From Rhodobacter sp. (GTDB lineage: Bacteria > Pseudomonadota > Alphaproteobacteria > Rhodobacterales > Rhodobacteraceae): DNA of 64,000 nt. The position numbers and the translations under genes were made by a program. The notes under the pieces are model-generated. The model ran no database searches, was not told where the DNA came from, and saw only the letters and a list, made by a program, of their open reading frames with translations. Positions within the stretch are counted from its first letter, which is position 1. Every line of letters starts with the position of its first letter. The stretch is taken from contig JADJAB010000037.1 of assembly GCA_016704435.1 (NCBI GenBank), positions 1 through 64,000 of the forward strand, written 5' to 3'. Shown here in pieces: positions 53,716 to 61,755 of the stretch.

Positions 53716-55827
53716 GTGGCGGCTGTGGGCCAATGGCTGAGGCGCCCGCTGGACGCGCTGGAAGCGGCGCGCGGCCAACTGATGCCCTTTGCTGCCGTGG
53801 CGCTGGGTATCGGCATCGGCCTGTGGTTCCTCTTGCCCATCGAGCCGGGCCGCCTGCACTATGCCCTTGCCCTTGCGGCCTGCCTTGGCGCGGTTGTCCT
53901 GTCGGTTGCGGGGCCACAGCCCCTTCGTGTGCTCTTTGCCTTTGTCGCCGTGCTCGCCCTGGGCTTTCTGGCCGCCGGCTTGCGCGGTCACCTGATCGCC
54001 GCGCCGGTGCTGGAGTTTCGCTATTACGGCCCGGTCGAGGGGCGGGTGGTCGAGATCGACCGATCGTCCTCGGACGCGCTGCGGATCACCCTTGACCGGG
54101 TGGTGCTGGAGGATGTGGCGCCGAAAAAGACGCCGGTGATGGTGCGCGTCTCGCTGCATGGCGAGCAGCCGTTCCACAGCCCCGCGCCGGGCGAGACGGT
54201 GATCGTCACTGCCCTTCTATCCGCGCCCGACGGGCCGGTGGAACCGGGCGGCTTCGACTTCCGCCGCATGGCCTTTTTCGACCGGCTGGGGGCGGTGGGA
54301 TACACCCGCAAACCTTTGCTTCTGTTGGAAAAACCAGCTACCGGAGAAGAGGTGATCGCGCGGCTGCGGGCCTGGCTGTCGGCCGGAATGAAGGCGCATA
54401 TTCCGGGCGATGCCGGGGCCTTTGCCAGTGGCGCCATGACCGGCGACCGTTCCGGCATCACGCAAGAAACGGTGGCGGCGCTGCGCGATTCTTCTCTGGC
54501 GCACCTGCTGGCGATTTCGGGGATGAACCTGGCGTTCCTGGTGACCTTTGTCTTTGTGCTGGTGCGCACGGGTGTTGCCATGGTGCCGCCACTGGCGCTG
54601 CGGGTGAACGCGAAAAAGGTCTCGGCGGTGCTGTCGCTGGGCGTGGCGCTGTTCTACCTGCTTCTGTCTGGCGCCAACGTGGCAACGGAACGCGCCTTCG
54701 TCATGGTCGCTGTGGTCCTTGGTGCGGTGCTGCTCGACCGCCGGGCGATCACGCTGCGGACCTCGGCGATCGCAGCGATTCTCTTGCTGCTGGCGCGACC
54801 CGAAAGCCTGATGGAGCCGGGATTCCAGATGTCGTTCGCGGCCACGGTGGCGCTGGTCTGGGGGTTCTCGGTGCTCGACCACAAGGTCCTGCTGGAGCGC
54901 TGGCCGCGCTGGACGGTGCCGGTCTTCACGCTGGTGGCCAGTTCGGTCATCGCGGGTTTCGCCACCGCGCCCTATGCGGCGGCGACCTTCAACCGCTTCA
55001 CCGACTACGGCTTGCTGGCCAACCTTTTGACCGTGCCGGTGATGGGCGCGGTGGTGATGCCGGCGGGCGCGGTGGCGGCGCTGCTGGCCCCCTTTGGCCT
55101 GGCTGCGCTGCCCTTGTGGGTGATGGAACAGGGGGTGCGCTGGATCCTGGGCGTGGCGCATTGGATCGCGGGCCTCGAAGGCTCGGTCACCGCGATCCCG
55201 GAGCCTTCGGCGCTGGCGATGCCGCTGATCACGCTGGGCGGGCTGTGGCTGATCTGCTGGCCGGGTCGGGCGCGGCTGGCGGGAGTGGCGGTGATTGCCG
55301 CAGGGCTGGCGCTGTGGCCGATGGCGGGGCGGCCGGACCTGCTGATTTCGGGCGACGGGCGGCTTCTGGGGCTGATCGGTCCCGAAGGGCGGGCGCTGTC
55401 CTGGGCCAAGGGCGGCGGCTTCGCGGCCGAGAACTGGCTGGAGAATGACGGCGATCTGGTGGGCCAGCAGGCGGCAGCCGATCGGCCGGGCTTTTCCGGC
55501 CCGCGCGGCGAGCGGGAGTTTTCCCTCGCCGGACTCTCGGGGCTGGCGCTGTCGGGCAAGGGGGCGGAGAGCAAGCTGGCCTCGGCCTGTGCGGCGCATG
55601 ATCTGGTGGTGATCGCTGTCTGGATCGACGACCCGCCAGAGGGATGCGTGGTGATCGACCAGAAGCGGCTGTCGCAGACCGGTGCTCTGGCGTTCCGGGT
55701 GACGCGAAGCGGGATCTCGGTGACCGGTACGCGGCAATCGCCACGGCTCTGGGTCGGCAAGCCGATGCTGCCAGGGGCGCTGCCGGTGCTTGTGGCGAAG
55801 GAGGCGCCCCTGCTGGCCGCTCAGTAG
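53716..55827 (+). CDS. ComEC/Rec2-family membrane protein
   Basis: 703 residues from GTG 53716. N-terminal DUF4131 part (YYGPVEGRVVEIDRSSSDAL), then the competence core: DSSLAHLLAISGMNLAFLVT, YLLLSGANVATERAFVMVAV, and PGFQMSFAATVALVWGFSVL with about ten membrane helices. The C-terminal soluble domain (about 560-703) resembles the metallo-beta-lactamase-related end without an obvious HxHxDH. ComEC forms the inner-membrane channel for single-stranded DNA uptake. Its 3' end overlaps the 3' end of lexA by 7 bp on the other strand. Confidence 0.88.
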   Translation: MAAVGQWLRRPLDALEAARGQLMPFAAVALGIGIGLWFLLPIEPGRLHYALALAACLGAVVLSVAGPQPLRVLFAFVAVLALGFLAAGLRGHLIAAPVLEFRYYGPVEGRVVEIDRSSSDALRITLDRVVLEDVAPKKTPVMVRVSLHGEQPFHSPAPGETVIVTALLSAPDGPVEPGGFDFRRMAFFDRLGAVGYTRKPLLLLEKPATGEEVIARLRAWLSAGMKAHIPGDAGAFASGAMTGDRSGITQETVAALRDSSLAHLLAISGMNLAFLVTFVFVLVRTGVAMVPPLALRVNAKKVSAVLSLGVALFYLLLSGANVATERAFVMVAVVLGAVLLDRRAITLRTSAIAAILLLLARPESLMEPGFQMSFAATVALVWGFSVLDHKVLLERWPRWTVPVFTLVASSVIAGFATAPYAAATFNRFTDYGLLANLLTVPVMGAVVMPAGAVAALLAPFGLAALPLWVMEQGVRWILGVAHWIAGLEGSVTAIPEPSALAMPLITLGGLWLICWPGRARLAGVAVIAAGLALWPMAGRPDLLISGDGRLLGLIGPEGRALSWAKGGGFAAENWLENDGDLVGQQAAADRPGFSGPRGEREFSLAGLSGLALSGKGAESKLASACAAHDLVVIAVWIDDPPEGCVVIDQKRLSQTGALAFRVTRSGISVTGTRQSPRLWVGKPMLPGALPVLVAKEAPLLAAQ

Positions 55828-56522
55828 CTGCGGATCAGCCCGACGAGGCGGCCCTGCACCTTGACGAGGTGGTCGGGGAAGACGCGGGTCTCATAGGCCG
55901 GATTCGCAGCCTCGAGCGCGATCATGCTGCCCTTGCGGCGGAACCGCTTCAGCGTGGCCTCGGCCTCTTCGACCAGTGCCACCACGATATCGCCGTTCTC
56001 GGCGGTGTTCTGTTCGCGGATCACCACGATGTCGCCATCGTTGATGCCGGCGTCGATCATTGAATCGCCTTTGACCTCAAGGGCATAGTGGTTGCCGCGG
56101 CCCGAGAGCATGGAGCCGGGCACGGCAACGTGGTGGCTGACCTCGGAGATCGCCTCGATCGGCACGCCAGCGGCGATGCGGCCCATGACAGGCAGTTCCA
56201 TTGCATGCACGGCCGTGACGTCCATGGCGCCTTTCGGCGGGTCCAGCCGGTCGCCCTTGATGACCTTGGGGGTGAAGGCGGGTGGCCGGAATCCGGGCTT
56301 TTCCATCGCTTCGGGCAGCTTGATGATTTCAAGCGCGCGGGCGCGGTGCGCCAGGCGGCGGATGAAGCCGCGCTCTTCCAGCGCGGTGATCAGCCGGTGG
56401 ATGCCGGATTTCGAGCGCAGGTCCAGCGCCTCCTTCATCTCGTCGAACGAGGGCGGCACGCCGTCGGCGTCCATCCGGGTCTTGATGAAAGTCAGCAGTT
56501 CCAGCTGTTTGCGCGTCAGCAC
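55821..56522 (-). CDS. lexA: LexA repressor (SOS regulator)
   Basis: 233 residues. N-terminal winged helix (KQLELLTFIKTRMDADGVPP, KEALDLRSKSGIHRLITALE), an extended linker as in alphaproteobacteria, and the S24 self-cleavage domain: cleavage site Ala118-Gly119 in GRIAAGVPIEA, Ser154 in KGDSMIDAGI, Lys192 in EAEATLKRFRR. Start ATG 56522. Located after moeA with a promoter of its own carrying an SOS box. Confidence 0.96.
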   Translation of the reverse strand: MLTRKQLELLTFIKTRMDADGVPPSFDEMKEALDLRSKSGIHRLITALEERGFIRRLAHRARALEIIKLPEAMEKPGFRPPAFTPKVIKGDRLDPPKGAMDVTAVHAMELPVMGRIAAGVPIEAISEVSHHVAVPGSMLSGRGNHYALEVKGDSMIDAGINDGDIVVIREQNTAENGDIVVALVEEAEATLKRFRRKGSMIALEAANPAYETRVFPDHLVKVQGRLVGLIRSY

Positions 56523-56556
56523 CTGGCCACCCTCCGAAGCAATTCGTTAACGCAAT

Positions 56557-56585
56557 GTTCTGCCCGTGTTCCCGGTTTGTGTCAA
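56557..56585 (-). promoter_or_regulatory. lexA promoter with SOS box
   Basis: GTTC-TGCCCGT-GTTC at 56557-56571 is the alphaproteobacterial SOS box GTTC-N7-GTTC. On the minus strand TTGACA (56580-56585) is a perfect -35, and 17 bases on is CAGAAC, which overlaps the box as the likely -10. LexA binding there would block its own promoter. Confidence 0.85.
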
Positions 56586-56646
56586 GTTCTTTTGGCCGCG
56601 CCTGTGGGCAAGCCGCTGCGGGGGCGCTTCGCCCCCCGCGCCCCCC

Positions 56647-56670
56647 GAGGATATTTCCACACGGAGGAAG
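56647..56670 (+). repeat. Dispersed GAGTATTT-like intergenic motif, copy 3 (diverged)
   Basis: GAGGATATTTCCACACGGAG then GAAG, preceded by a C-rich box, between lexA and moeA. Confidence 0.35.
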
Positions 56671-56672
56671 GC

Positions 56673-57842
56673 TTAGAGGGGCAAGTAGGGGACCTTGTCG
56701 CCCGCCTTGCGCGGGCCATCGGCGACCGGACGCAGCAGTAGGGCGTTGGCTTCGGTAAGTATGGTCAGCAGCGCGCTGTCCTGTTGGTCGAACGGTGAGA
56801 TGCTGGTGCTGGAAAGCCGGGCGCGCATATAGTGGGCGCGCGGACCGTTGGCGGGCAGGTCGGTGCCAAGCGTGGCGCTGTGCAGGGGCGGCAGTGGCGA
56901 GGGGTCGCCCTGCATCGCGCGGATCAGCGGCAAGAGAAAAAGGTGGCCGGTGACGATGGCCGATACCGGGTTGCCGGGCAGGCCCAGCATGGCGGCGCCC
57001 ATCATCCGGCCCGCCATCAGCGGCTTGCCGGGGCGCATGGCGATCTTCCAGAACGCCGCTTCGAGGCCAAGCTCGCCCGCGACCTTGCCGACAAGGTCAT
57101 GGTCGCCGACCGAGGCGCCGCCGATGGTGACAATGATGTCGGCCCCGGTCGCCAGGCCAAAGACGGCGCGCAGGGCTGCGTCATTGTCGCGCGCGATGGG
57201 CAGCAGGCGGGTCTCGGCGCCGGCAGCTTCGGCCATGGCTTTCAGCGCGAAGGCGTTGGAGGCGATGATCTGGTCGGGGCCGGGCTCTTCACCCGGCATC
57301 ACCAGTTCGTCCCCGGTGGCGATCAGGGCGACGACGGGGCGGCGCGCGCAGGGGACCTGTGCGACGTTCATCGCGGCCAGCAGGGCCAGGTCGGCGGGGC
57401 GCAGGCGGCGGGGCGACAGCGTGGCGCCGGCCGGGAAATCGGCGCCGCGGGGGCGGATATGGAGGCCAGAGTCGGCGCCCTGGGTGACAGTGATCCGGTC
57501 GCCGTCGCGGCGGACGTCCTCCTGGATGACGACGCGGGAGGCACCTTCGGGCACCGGCGCGCCGGTGAATATGCGGACGGCCTGGCCAAGGCCGATGCAG
57601 CCGGCAAAGGCGCGGCCGGCGGCGGCCTCTCCGATCACGGTGAAGCTGTCGCCGGCTGCGGGGGCGCCCTTCAGCGCGTAGCCGTCCATCGCCGAGGCCG
57701 CAAAGGGCGGCTGGTCGGCGCGGGCGGCGACGGAGGCGCACATCCAGCGCCCGGCGGCTTGCGCCAGCGGCACATCCTCGGGGGCGGGCGGTCCGGCAAG
57801 GGAAAGGACCCGGGCCTGTGCCTCTTCCACAGAAATCATCAT
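56673..57842 (-). CDS. moeA: Molybdopterin molybdotransferase
   Basis: 389 residues. MoeA inserts molybdate into adenylylated molybdopterin to give the active cofactor. Conserved parts: SVEEAQARVLSLAGPPAPED, PPFAASAMDGYALKG, FTGAPVPEGASRVVIQEDVR, VALIATGDELVMPGEEPGPD, DIIVTIGGASVGDHDLVGKV, and MAGRMMGAAMLGLPGNPVSA. Start ATG 57842 overlaps the moaC stop by 4 bp (ATGA). Confidence 0.95.
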   Translation of the reverse strand: MMISVEEAQARVLSLAGPPAPEDVPLAQAAGRWMCASVAARADQPPFAASAMDGYALKGAPAAGDSFTVIGEAAAGRAFAGCIGLGQAVRIFTGAPVPEGASRVVIQEDVRRDGDRITVTQGADSGLHIRPRGADFPAGATLSPRRLRPADLALLAAMNVAQVPCARRPVVALIATGDELVMPGEEPGPDQIIASNAFALKAMAEAAGAETRLLPIARDNDAALRAVFGLATGADIIVTIGGASVGDHDLVGKVAGELGLEAAFWKIAMRPGKPLMAGRMMGAAMLGLPGNPVSAIVTGHLFLLPLIRAMQGDPSPLPPLHSATLGTDLPANGPRAHYMRARLSSTSISPFDQQDSALLTILTEANALLLRPVADGPRKAGDKVPYLPL

Positions 57843-58321
57843 GTCGCCTCGTAACGGCCTGATTTGCCGCCATCTTTCAGCAAGAGCCTGATGCCTTCGA
57901 TCTGCATCGCGCGGTCCACCGCCTTGACCATGTCATAGACCGTCAGGCAGGCGACGGAAACCGCCGTCAAAGCCTCCATCTCGACCCCGGTCTGGCCGCC
58001 GGTCTTGACTGTTGCCTCGATCCGCACGGCATTTCGGGCGGGGACGACGGTCAGGTCCAGCGCAACCTTGGTGATCGGCAAGGGGTGGCAAAGCGGGATC
58101 AGGCGGGCGGTCTCCTTGGCGCCCATGATCCCGGCCAGCCGGGCGACCGACAGCACGTCGCCCTTCTTCGCCCGGCCTTCGGTGATCAGCGCCAGGGTCT
58201 CGGGCGCCATCACCACGAAACCTTCGGCCACGGCAACCCGGTCGGTCACCGGCTTGGCCGACACATCGACCATATGGGCCGCTCCCTGGTCGTCGAAATG
58301 GGTGAGGCCCGAGGCGGTCAT
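57839..58321 (-). CDS. moaC: Cyclic pyranopterin monophosphate synthase
   Basis: 160 residues. MoaC acts with MoaA to make cPMP from GTP, the first step of molybdenum cofactor synthesis. Typical start LTHFDDQGAAHMVDVSAKPV, the core GDVLSVARLAGIMGAKETAR then LIPLCHPLPITKV, and TVKTGGQTGVEMEALTAVSV with the catalytic Lys/Asp region. It overlaps trpC upstream and moeA downstream by 4 bp each. Confidence 0.95.
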   Translation of the reverse strand: MTASGLTHFDDQGAAHMVDVSAKPVTDRVAVAEGFVVMAPETLALITEGRAKKGDVLSVARLAGIMGAKETARLIPLCHPLPITKVALDLTVVPARNAVRIEATVKTGGQTGVEMEALTAVSVACLTVYDMVKAVDRAMQIEGIRLLLKDGGKSGRYEAT

Positions 58322-59130
58322 ATCCCACCCTGTGCGGTCAGCGGGTTGGCCAGGATGGTGCGGGTCGCGGTGGCCACATCGTCGGCCCGCATCAGGCTTT
58401 CGCCGATCAGGAAGCAGCGTGCGCCGTAGCGGGCAAGGTCGGCCAGATCGTCAGGCGTGGAAAGCCCGCTTTCGGCGACGATCAGCCGGTCTTCCGGCAC
58501 CCGGCGGGCCAGGTCGCGGGTGGTGTCCAGCGTGACGTCGAACGTATGCAGGTTGCGGTTGTTGATGCCGATCAGCGGCGATTTCAGCAGGCTCGCGCGC
58601 GCCAGCTCGTCGCGGTCATGGACCTCGATCAGCACGTCCATCTCCAGCGCGAGGGCGGCGTCTTCCAGTTCGGCCGCCTGGCTGTCGGTCAGCGCGGCCA
58701 TGATCAGCAGGACGCAATCGGCCGACAGCGCGCGGGATTCGACCACCTGATACGGGTCGAACAGGAAATCCTTGCGCAGGCAGGGCAGGCGGGTCGCATC
58801 ATGCGCCTGGGTCAGGAACTCGTCGGCACCCTGAAAGCTGGGGCCGTCGGTCAGCACCGACAGGCAGGTGGCGCCGCCCTCCTCATAGGCCCTTGCCAGC
58901 GCGGACGGGTCGAAATCGGCGCGGATCAGGCCTTTCGAGGGGCTGGCCTTCTTGATCTCGGCGATCAGCCCGTAACCCGAGGCGGCGGCTTCCTTCAGCG
59001 CGCGGACGAAGCCGCGGGTGCCGGGCGCGGCCTTTGCGGCCTCTTCCAGAGCGGCCAGCGGACGGGCGGCCTTGCGCGCCGCGATCTCCTCCAGCTTGTA
59101 GGCCTTGATGCGGTCGAGAATGGTGCTCAT
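58318..59130 (-). CDS. trpC: Indole-3-glycerol-phosphate synthase
   Basis: 270 residues, (beta/alpha)8 barrel of tryptophan synthesis. Present are STILDRIKAYKLEEIAARKA, LIAEIKKASPSKGLIRADFD (catalytic Lys), PCLRKDFLFDPYQVVESRAL (general-acid Lys), ALEMDVLIEVHDRDELARAS, LIGINNRNLHTFDVTLDTTR and IVAESGLSTPDDLADL. Not fused to trpF. Start ATG 59130. Overlaps moaC by 4 bp, so Trp and molybdenum cofactor genes are read together. Confidence 0.96.
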   Translation of the reverse strand: MSTILDRIKAYKLEEIAARKAARPLAALEEAAKAAPGTRGFVRALKEAAASGYGLIAEIKKASPSKGLIRADFDPSALARAYEEGGATCLSVLTDGPSFQGADEFLTQAHDATRLPCLRKDFLFDPYQVVESRALSADCVLLIMAALTDSQAAELEDAALALEMDVLIEVHDRDELARASLLKSPLIGINNRNLHTFDVTLDTTRDLARRVPEDRLIVAESGLSTPDDLADLARYGARCFLIGESLMRADDVATATRTILANPLTAQGGI

Positions 59131-59206
59131 CTGGCGGATCCGTCCTGCTGTCGCGTCTGCCCCACATGATTAGGGGGATTCCCTGGCACAGGAAAGGGCA
59201 GGCAGG

Positions 59207-59923
59207 TTATTTTGCCGTATTCGGCCAGATCGCGCGGTCGGGATGAAGCGGGTCTTCCAGCAGATCGACGCTGTCGCCGGGTTTCAGGCCGGCAAGCACC
59301 GATGCCTTGCCAATGGCAGGGCTGCGGCCTTCGTGCTGGCCCCCGTCGCCGCCGCGCCAGCGATAGCGCAGAATCTGGTAGCCCTCGACCGAGTGGATTT
59401 CGACCACTTCGCCCTTGCGCGGATGGCCGCGCGTCCGCATGCGCTGCGCGCCGGCGGCGCGGCGCAAAAGGAAGGGCAGCGGCAACCCGCCCAGAAATTC
59501 CGGAAGCCCAGGCCCACCCAGCCGGCGGCGCTGGCGTTGCCTTCGACTCCAGCCGGGTTCGACCTCGATCAGGCCGGGTTCATCGGGCAGCATTCGGATC
59601 GTCAGGGTTTGCCCCATGACCAGCCCGGCAAAGAAGCTTTCCGAGACGCTGCGCCGTTCTTCATGCAGCTCCAGTGTGTTGTCGGTAGCCTTGCCAGAGG
59701 AATAGGCGACCGTGACCAGGAAATCCTCGGACCTGTGGCTGTCGCCGACCCGGCGGGTCTCGAAATGGTCAAGATCGGTGATCCGTGCTTCGACCGCGAT
59801 TCCGTCGCGGGCCAGCGCGCGGGCATCGTCCCCGGCGGCGCGCCAGGCATAAAGCGCCAGGGTGGCGACGAGAAAGCAAAGCAGCGGCACCCAGCCCCAG
59901 GCGCGCAGGAAATGTCGGATCAT
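59207..59923 (-). CDS. DUF3592-like membrane protein
   Basis: 238 residues from ATG 59923 (an in-frame ATG at 59956 exists). An N-terminal transmembrane segment (WVPLLCFLVATLALYAWRAA) and a DUF3592 part with AVEARITDLDHFETRRVGDS and SFFAGLVMGQTLTIRMLPDE. A second membrane helix is expected after the EVEPG segment but the frame there reads WSRRQRQRRRLGGPGLPEFL. An alternative frame (WVGLGFRNFWAGC) is more hydrophobic, so an indel pair near 59490 is possible. Inserted between trpC and trpD on the same strand, an unusual addition to the operon. Confidence 0.65.
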   Translation of the reverse strand: MIRHFLRAWGWVPLLCFLVATLALYAWRAAGDDARALARDGIAVEARITDLDHFETRRVGDSHRSEDFLVTVAYSSGKATDNTLELHEERRSVSESFFAGLVMGQTLTIRMLPDEPGLIEVEPGWSRRQRQRRRLGGPGLPEFLGGLPLPFLLRRAAGAQRMRTRGHPRKGEVVEIHSVEGYQILRYRWRGGDGGQHEGRSPAIGKASVLAGLKPGDSVDLLEDPLHPDRAIWPNTAK

Positions 59924-59994
59924 GGTGAAAAGCCCTTCGATCAAAATCGAAGGCAAGGGTGGCGCTGCGGATCGGGCCTGTCAACCGCGGCGGT

Positions 59995-61008
59995 TCAGCT
60001 CTGGGTCAGTCGGGCCAATGTGGCGACCTTGGCCTTGGCGGCACCGCTGTCGATCGCCGCGCGGGCGATTTCCACCCCCTCGGGCAGGGTGGCGGCGCGG
60101 TCCGCAACCACCAGCGCGGCGGCGGCGTTGAGCAGCACCGCATCACGGTAGGCGCCCGGCGCGCCATCCAGGAGCGCGCGGAAGGCCTGGGCATTCTCGG
60201 CCGGGGTGCCGCCCAGGATCGCCTCGAAAGGATGCGGCGAAAGGCCCGCATCCTCGGGCGCGATCTCGAATTCCCGCAGGGCGCCGCCCTCCACCGCGGC
60301 GACCCAGGTCGGCAGCGCGATCGAGATCTCGTCGGTGCCGTCGCCGCCATGCACCAGCCAGGCCTTTTCCGATCCCAGCGCCAGCAGGGTTTCGGCCATC
60401 GGCCGGACCAGATCGGCGGAGAAGGTGCCGGTCAACTGGCGTTTGACGCCGGCCGGATTGGTCAGCGGGCCAAGGATGTTGAAGATCGTCCGCGTGCCAA
60501 GTTCGGCCCGCACCGGCATGACATGGCGGATTGCCGGGTGGTGCATCGGCGCCATCATGAAGCCGATCCCGGCCTCGGCCAGGCAGCGCTCCACCACTTC
60601 GGGGCCGACCATCACGTTCAGCCCCAGTTCGGTCAGCGCATCCGCCGCGCCGGATTTCGAGCTGAGATTGCGGTTGCCATGCTTGGCCACCACCACACCC
60701 GCGCCCGCCACCACAAAGGCGGTCGCGGTGGAGATGTTCAGCGTGCCCTTGCCGTCGCCGCCGGTGCCGACGATGTCCATGGCACCCGCTGGCGCGCGCA
60801 CCGCATGGCATTTCGCCCGCATCACCGATGCTGCGGCGGCATATTCGTCCACCGTCTCGCCGCGCGTGCGCAGCGCCATCAGGAAACCACCCATCTGCGC
60901 CGGCGTGCCCTGGCCTTCGAACAGCGCGTTGAAGGCGGTTTCCGCTTCCGCCCTTGTCAGCGGGCGGGTCGCGGCAGTGCCGATCAGGGCTTTCAGCGCA
61001 TCACTCAT
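59995..61008 (-). CDS. trpD: Anthranilate phosphoribosyltransferase
   Basis: 337 residues, joins anthranilate and PRPP. Signature parts: DIVGTGGDGKGTLNISTATA (PRPP site), AKHGNRNLSSKSGAADALTE, GIGFMMAPMHHPAIRHVMPV, TIFNILGPLTNPAGVKRQLT, VHGGDGTDEISIALPT. Not fused to trpG. Start ATG 61008, overlapping the trpG stop by 4 bp. Confidence 0.96.
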   Translation of the reverse strand: MSDALKALIGTAATRPLTRAEAETAFNALFEGQGTPAQMGGFLMALRTRGETVDEYAAAASVMRAKCHAVRAPAGAMDIVGTGGDGKGTLNISTATAFVVAGAGVVVAKHGNRNLSSKSGAADALTELGLNVMVGPEVVERCLAEAGIGFMMAPMHHPAIRHVMPVRAELGTRTIFNILGPLTNPAGVKRQLTGTFSADLVRPMAETLLALGSEKAWLVHGGDGTDEISIALPTWVAAVEGGALREFEIAPEDAGLSPHPFEAILGGTPAENAQAFRALLDGAPGAYRDAVLLNAAAALVVADRAATLPEGVEIARAAIDSGAAKAKVATLARLTQS

Positions 61009-61592
61009 GCCGGGGCCGTCACGCGGGCATCGTCAAGGAAGTTACGCAACAGCTGGTGGCCATGCTCGCTGGCGATGGATTCGGGGTGGAACTGCACGCC
61101 TTCGATCAGCAATTCGCGGTGGCGCAGGCCCATGATCGTGCCATCCTCCAGCCAGGCGGTGATCTCCAGGCAATCGGGCAGGCTGTCGCGGTCGACCACC
61201 AGCGAATGGTAGCGCGTGGCCTGAAAAGGCGTGGGCAGGCCACGGAAGACGCCCTTTCCGGCGTGGTGCATCAGGCCCATCTTGCCGTGGACGATCTCGT
61301 GGCAGCGCACCACCTTGCCGCCGAACGCCTCGCCAATGGTCTGATGTCCCAGGCAGACGCCCAGCAACGGCACGCCGGCCGACGCGGCGGCGCGGGTCAG
61401 CGGCAGGCAGATGCCGGCCTGCGCGGGGTCGCAGGGGCCGGGCGACAGCACGATGGCCTCGGGCCGCATCGCCAGCGCCTCCTGCACCTCCAGCGCGTCG
61501 TTGCGGCGCACCACGACCTCGGCCCCCAACTCGCCCAGATAATGGACGAGATTCCAGGTGAAACTGTCGTAGTTGTCGATCAGAAGCAGCAT
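61005..61592 (-). CDS. trpG: Anthranilate synthase component II (glutamine amidotransferase)
   Basis: 195 residues, class I GATase that supplies ammonia to TrpE. LLLIDNYDSFTWNLVHYLGE at the start; VLSPGPCDPAQAGICLPLTR (oxyanion); catalytic Cys in LLGVCLGHQTIGEAFGG; His-Glu pair in EGVQFHPESIASEHGHQLLR. Start ATG 61592. It heads the trpG-trpD cluster and is divergent from the deacetylase-like gene at 61756. Confidence 0.96.
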   Translation of the reverse strand: MLLLIDNYDSFTWNLVHYLGELGAEVVVRRNDALEVQEALAMRPEAIVLSPGPCDPAQAGICLPLTRAAASAGVPLLGVCLGHQTIGEAFGGKVVRCHEIVHGKMGLMHHAGKGVFRGLPTPFQATRYHSLVVDRDSLPDCLEITAWLEDGTIMGLRHRELLIEGVQFHPESIASEHGHQLLRNFLDDARVTAPA

Positions 61593-61755
61593 ATTGCCGA
61601 ACCTTGCGGGAAAGGGGGTGAAGCGCGGTGCAGGTCGCGCTATACATGGTCAGGTCAAGGCGGAGAGGTCAAGGGCATGGCATGCCCTGCGGCCCGCCGT
61701 CAAAGCAGGAAGCGGGGGCAACCCGCTGCGCCGCGGTCAAGGCCGGGACGCGGAG

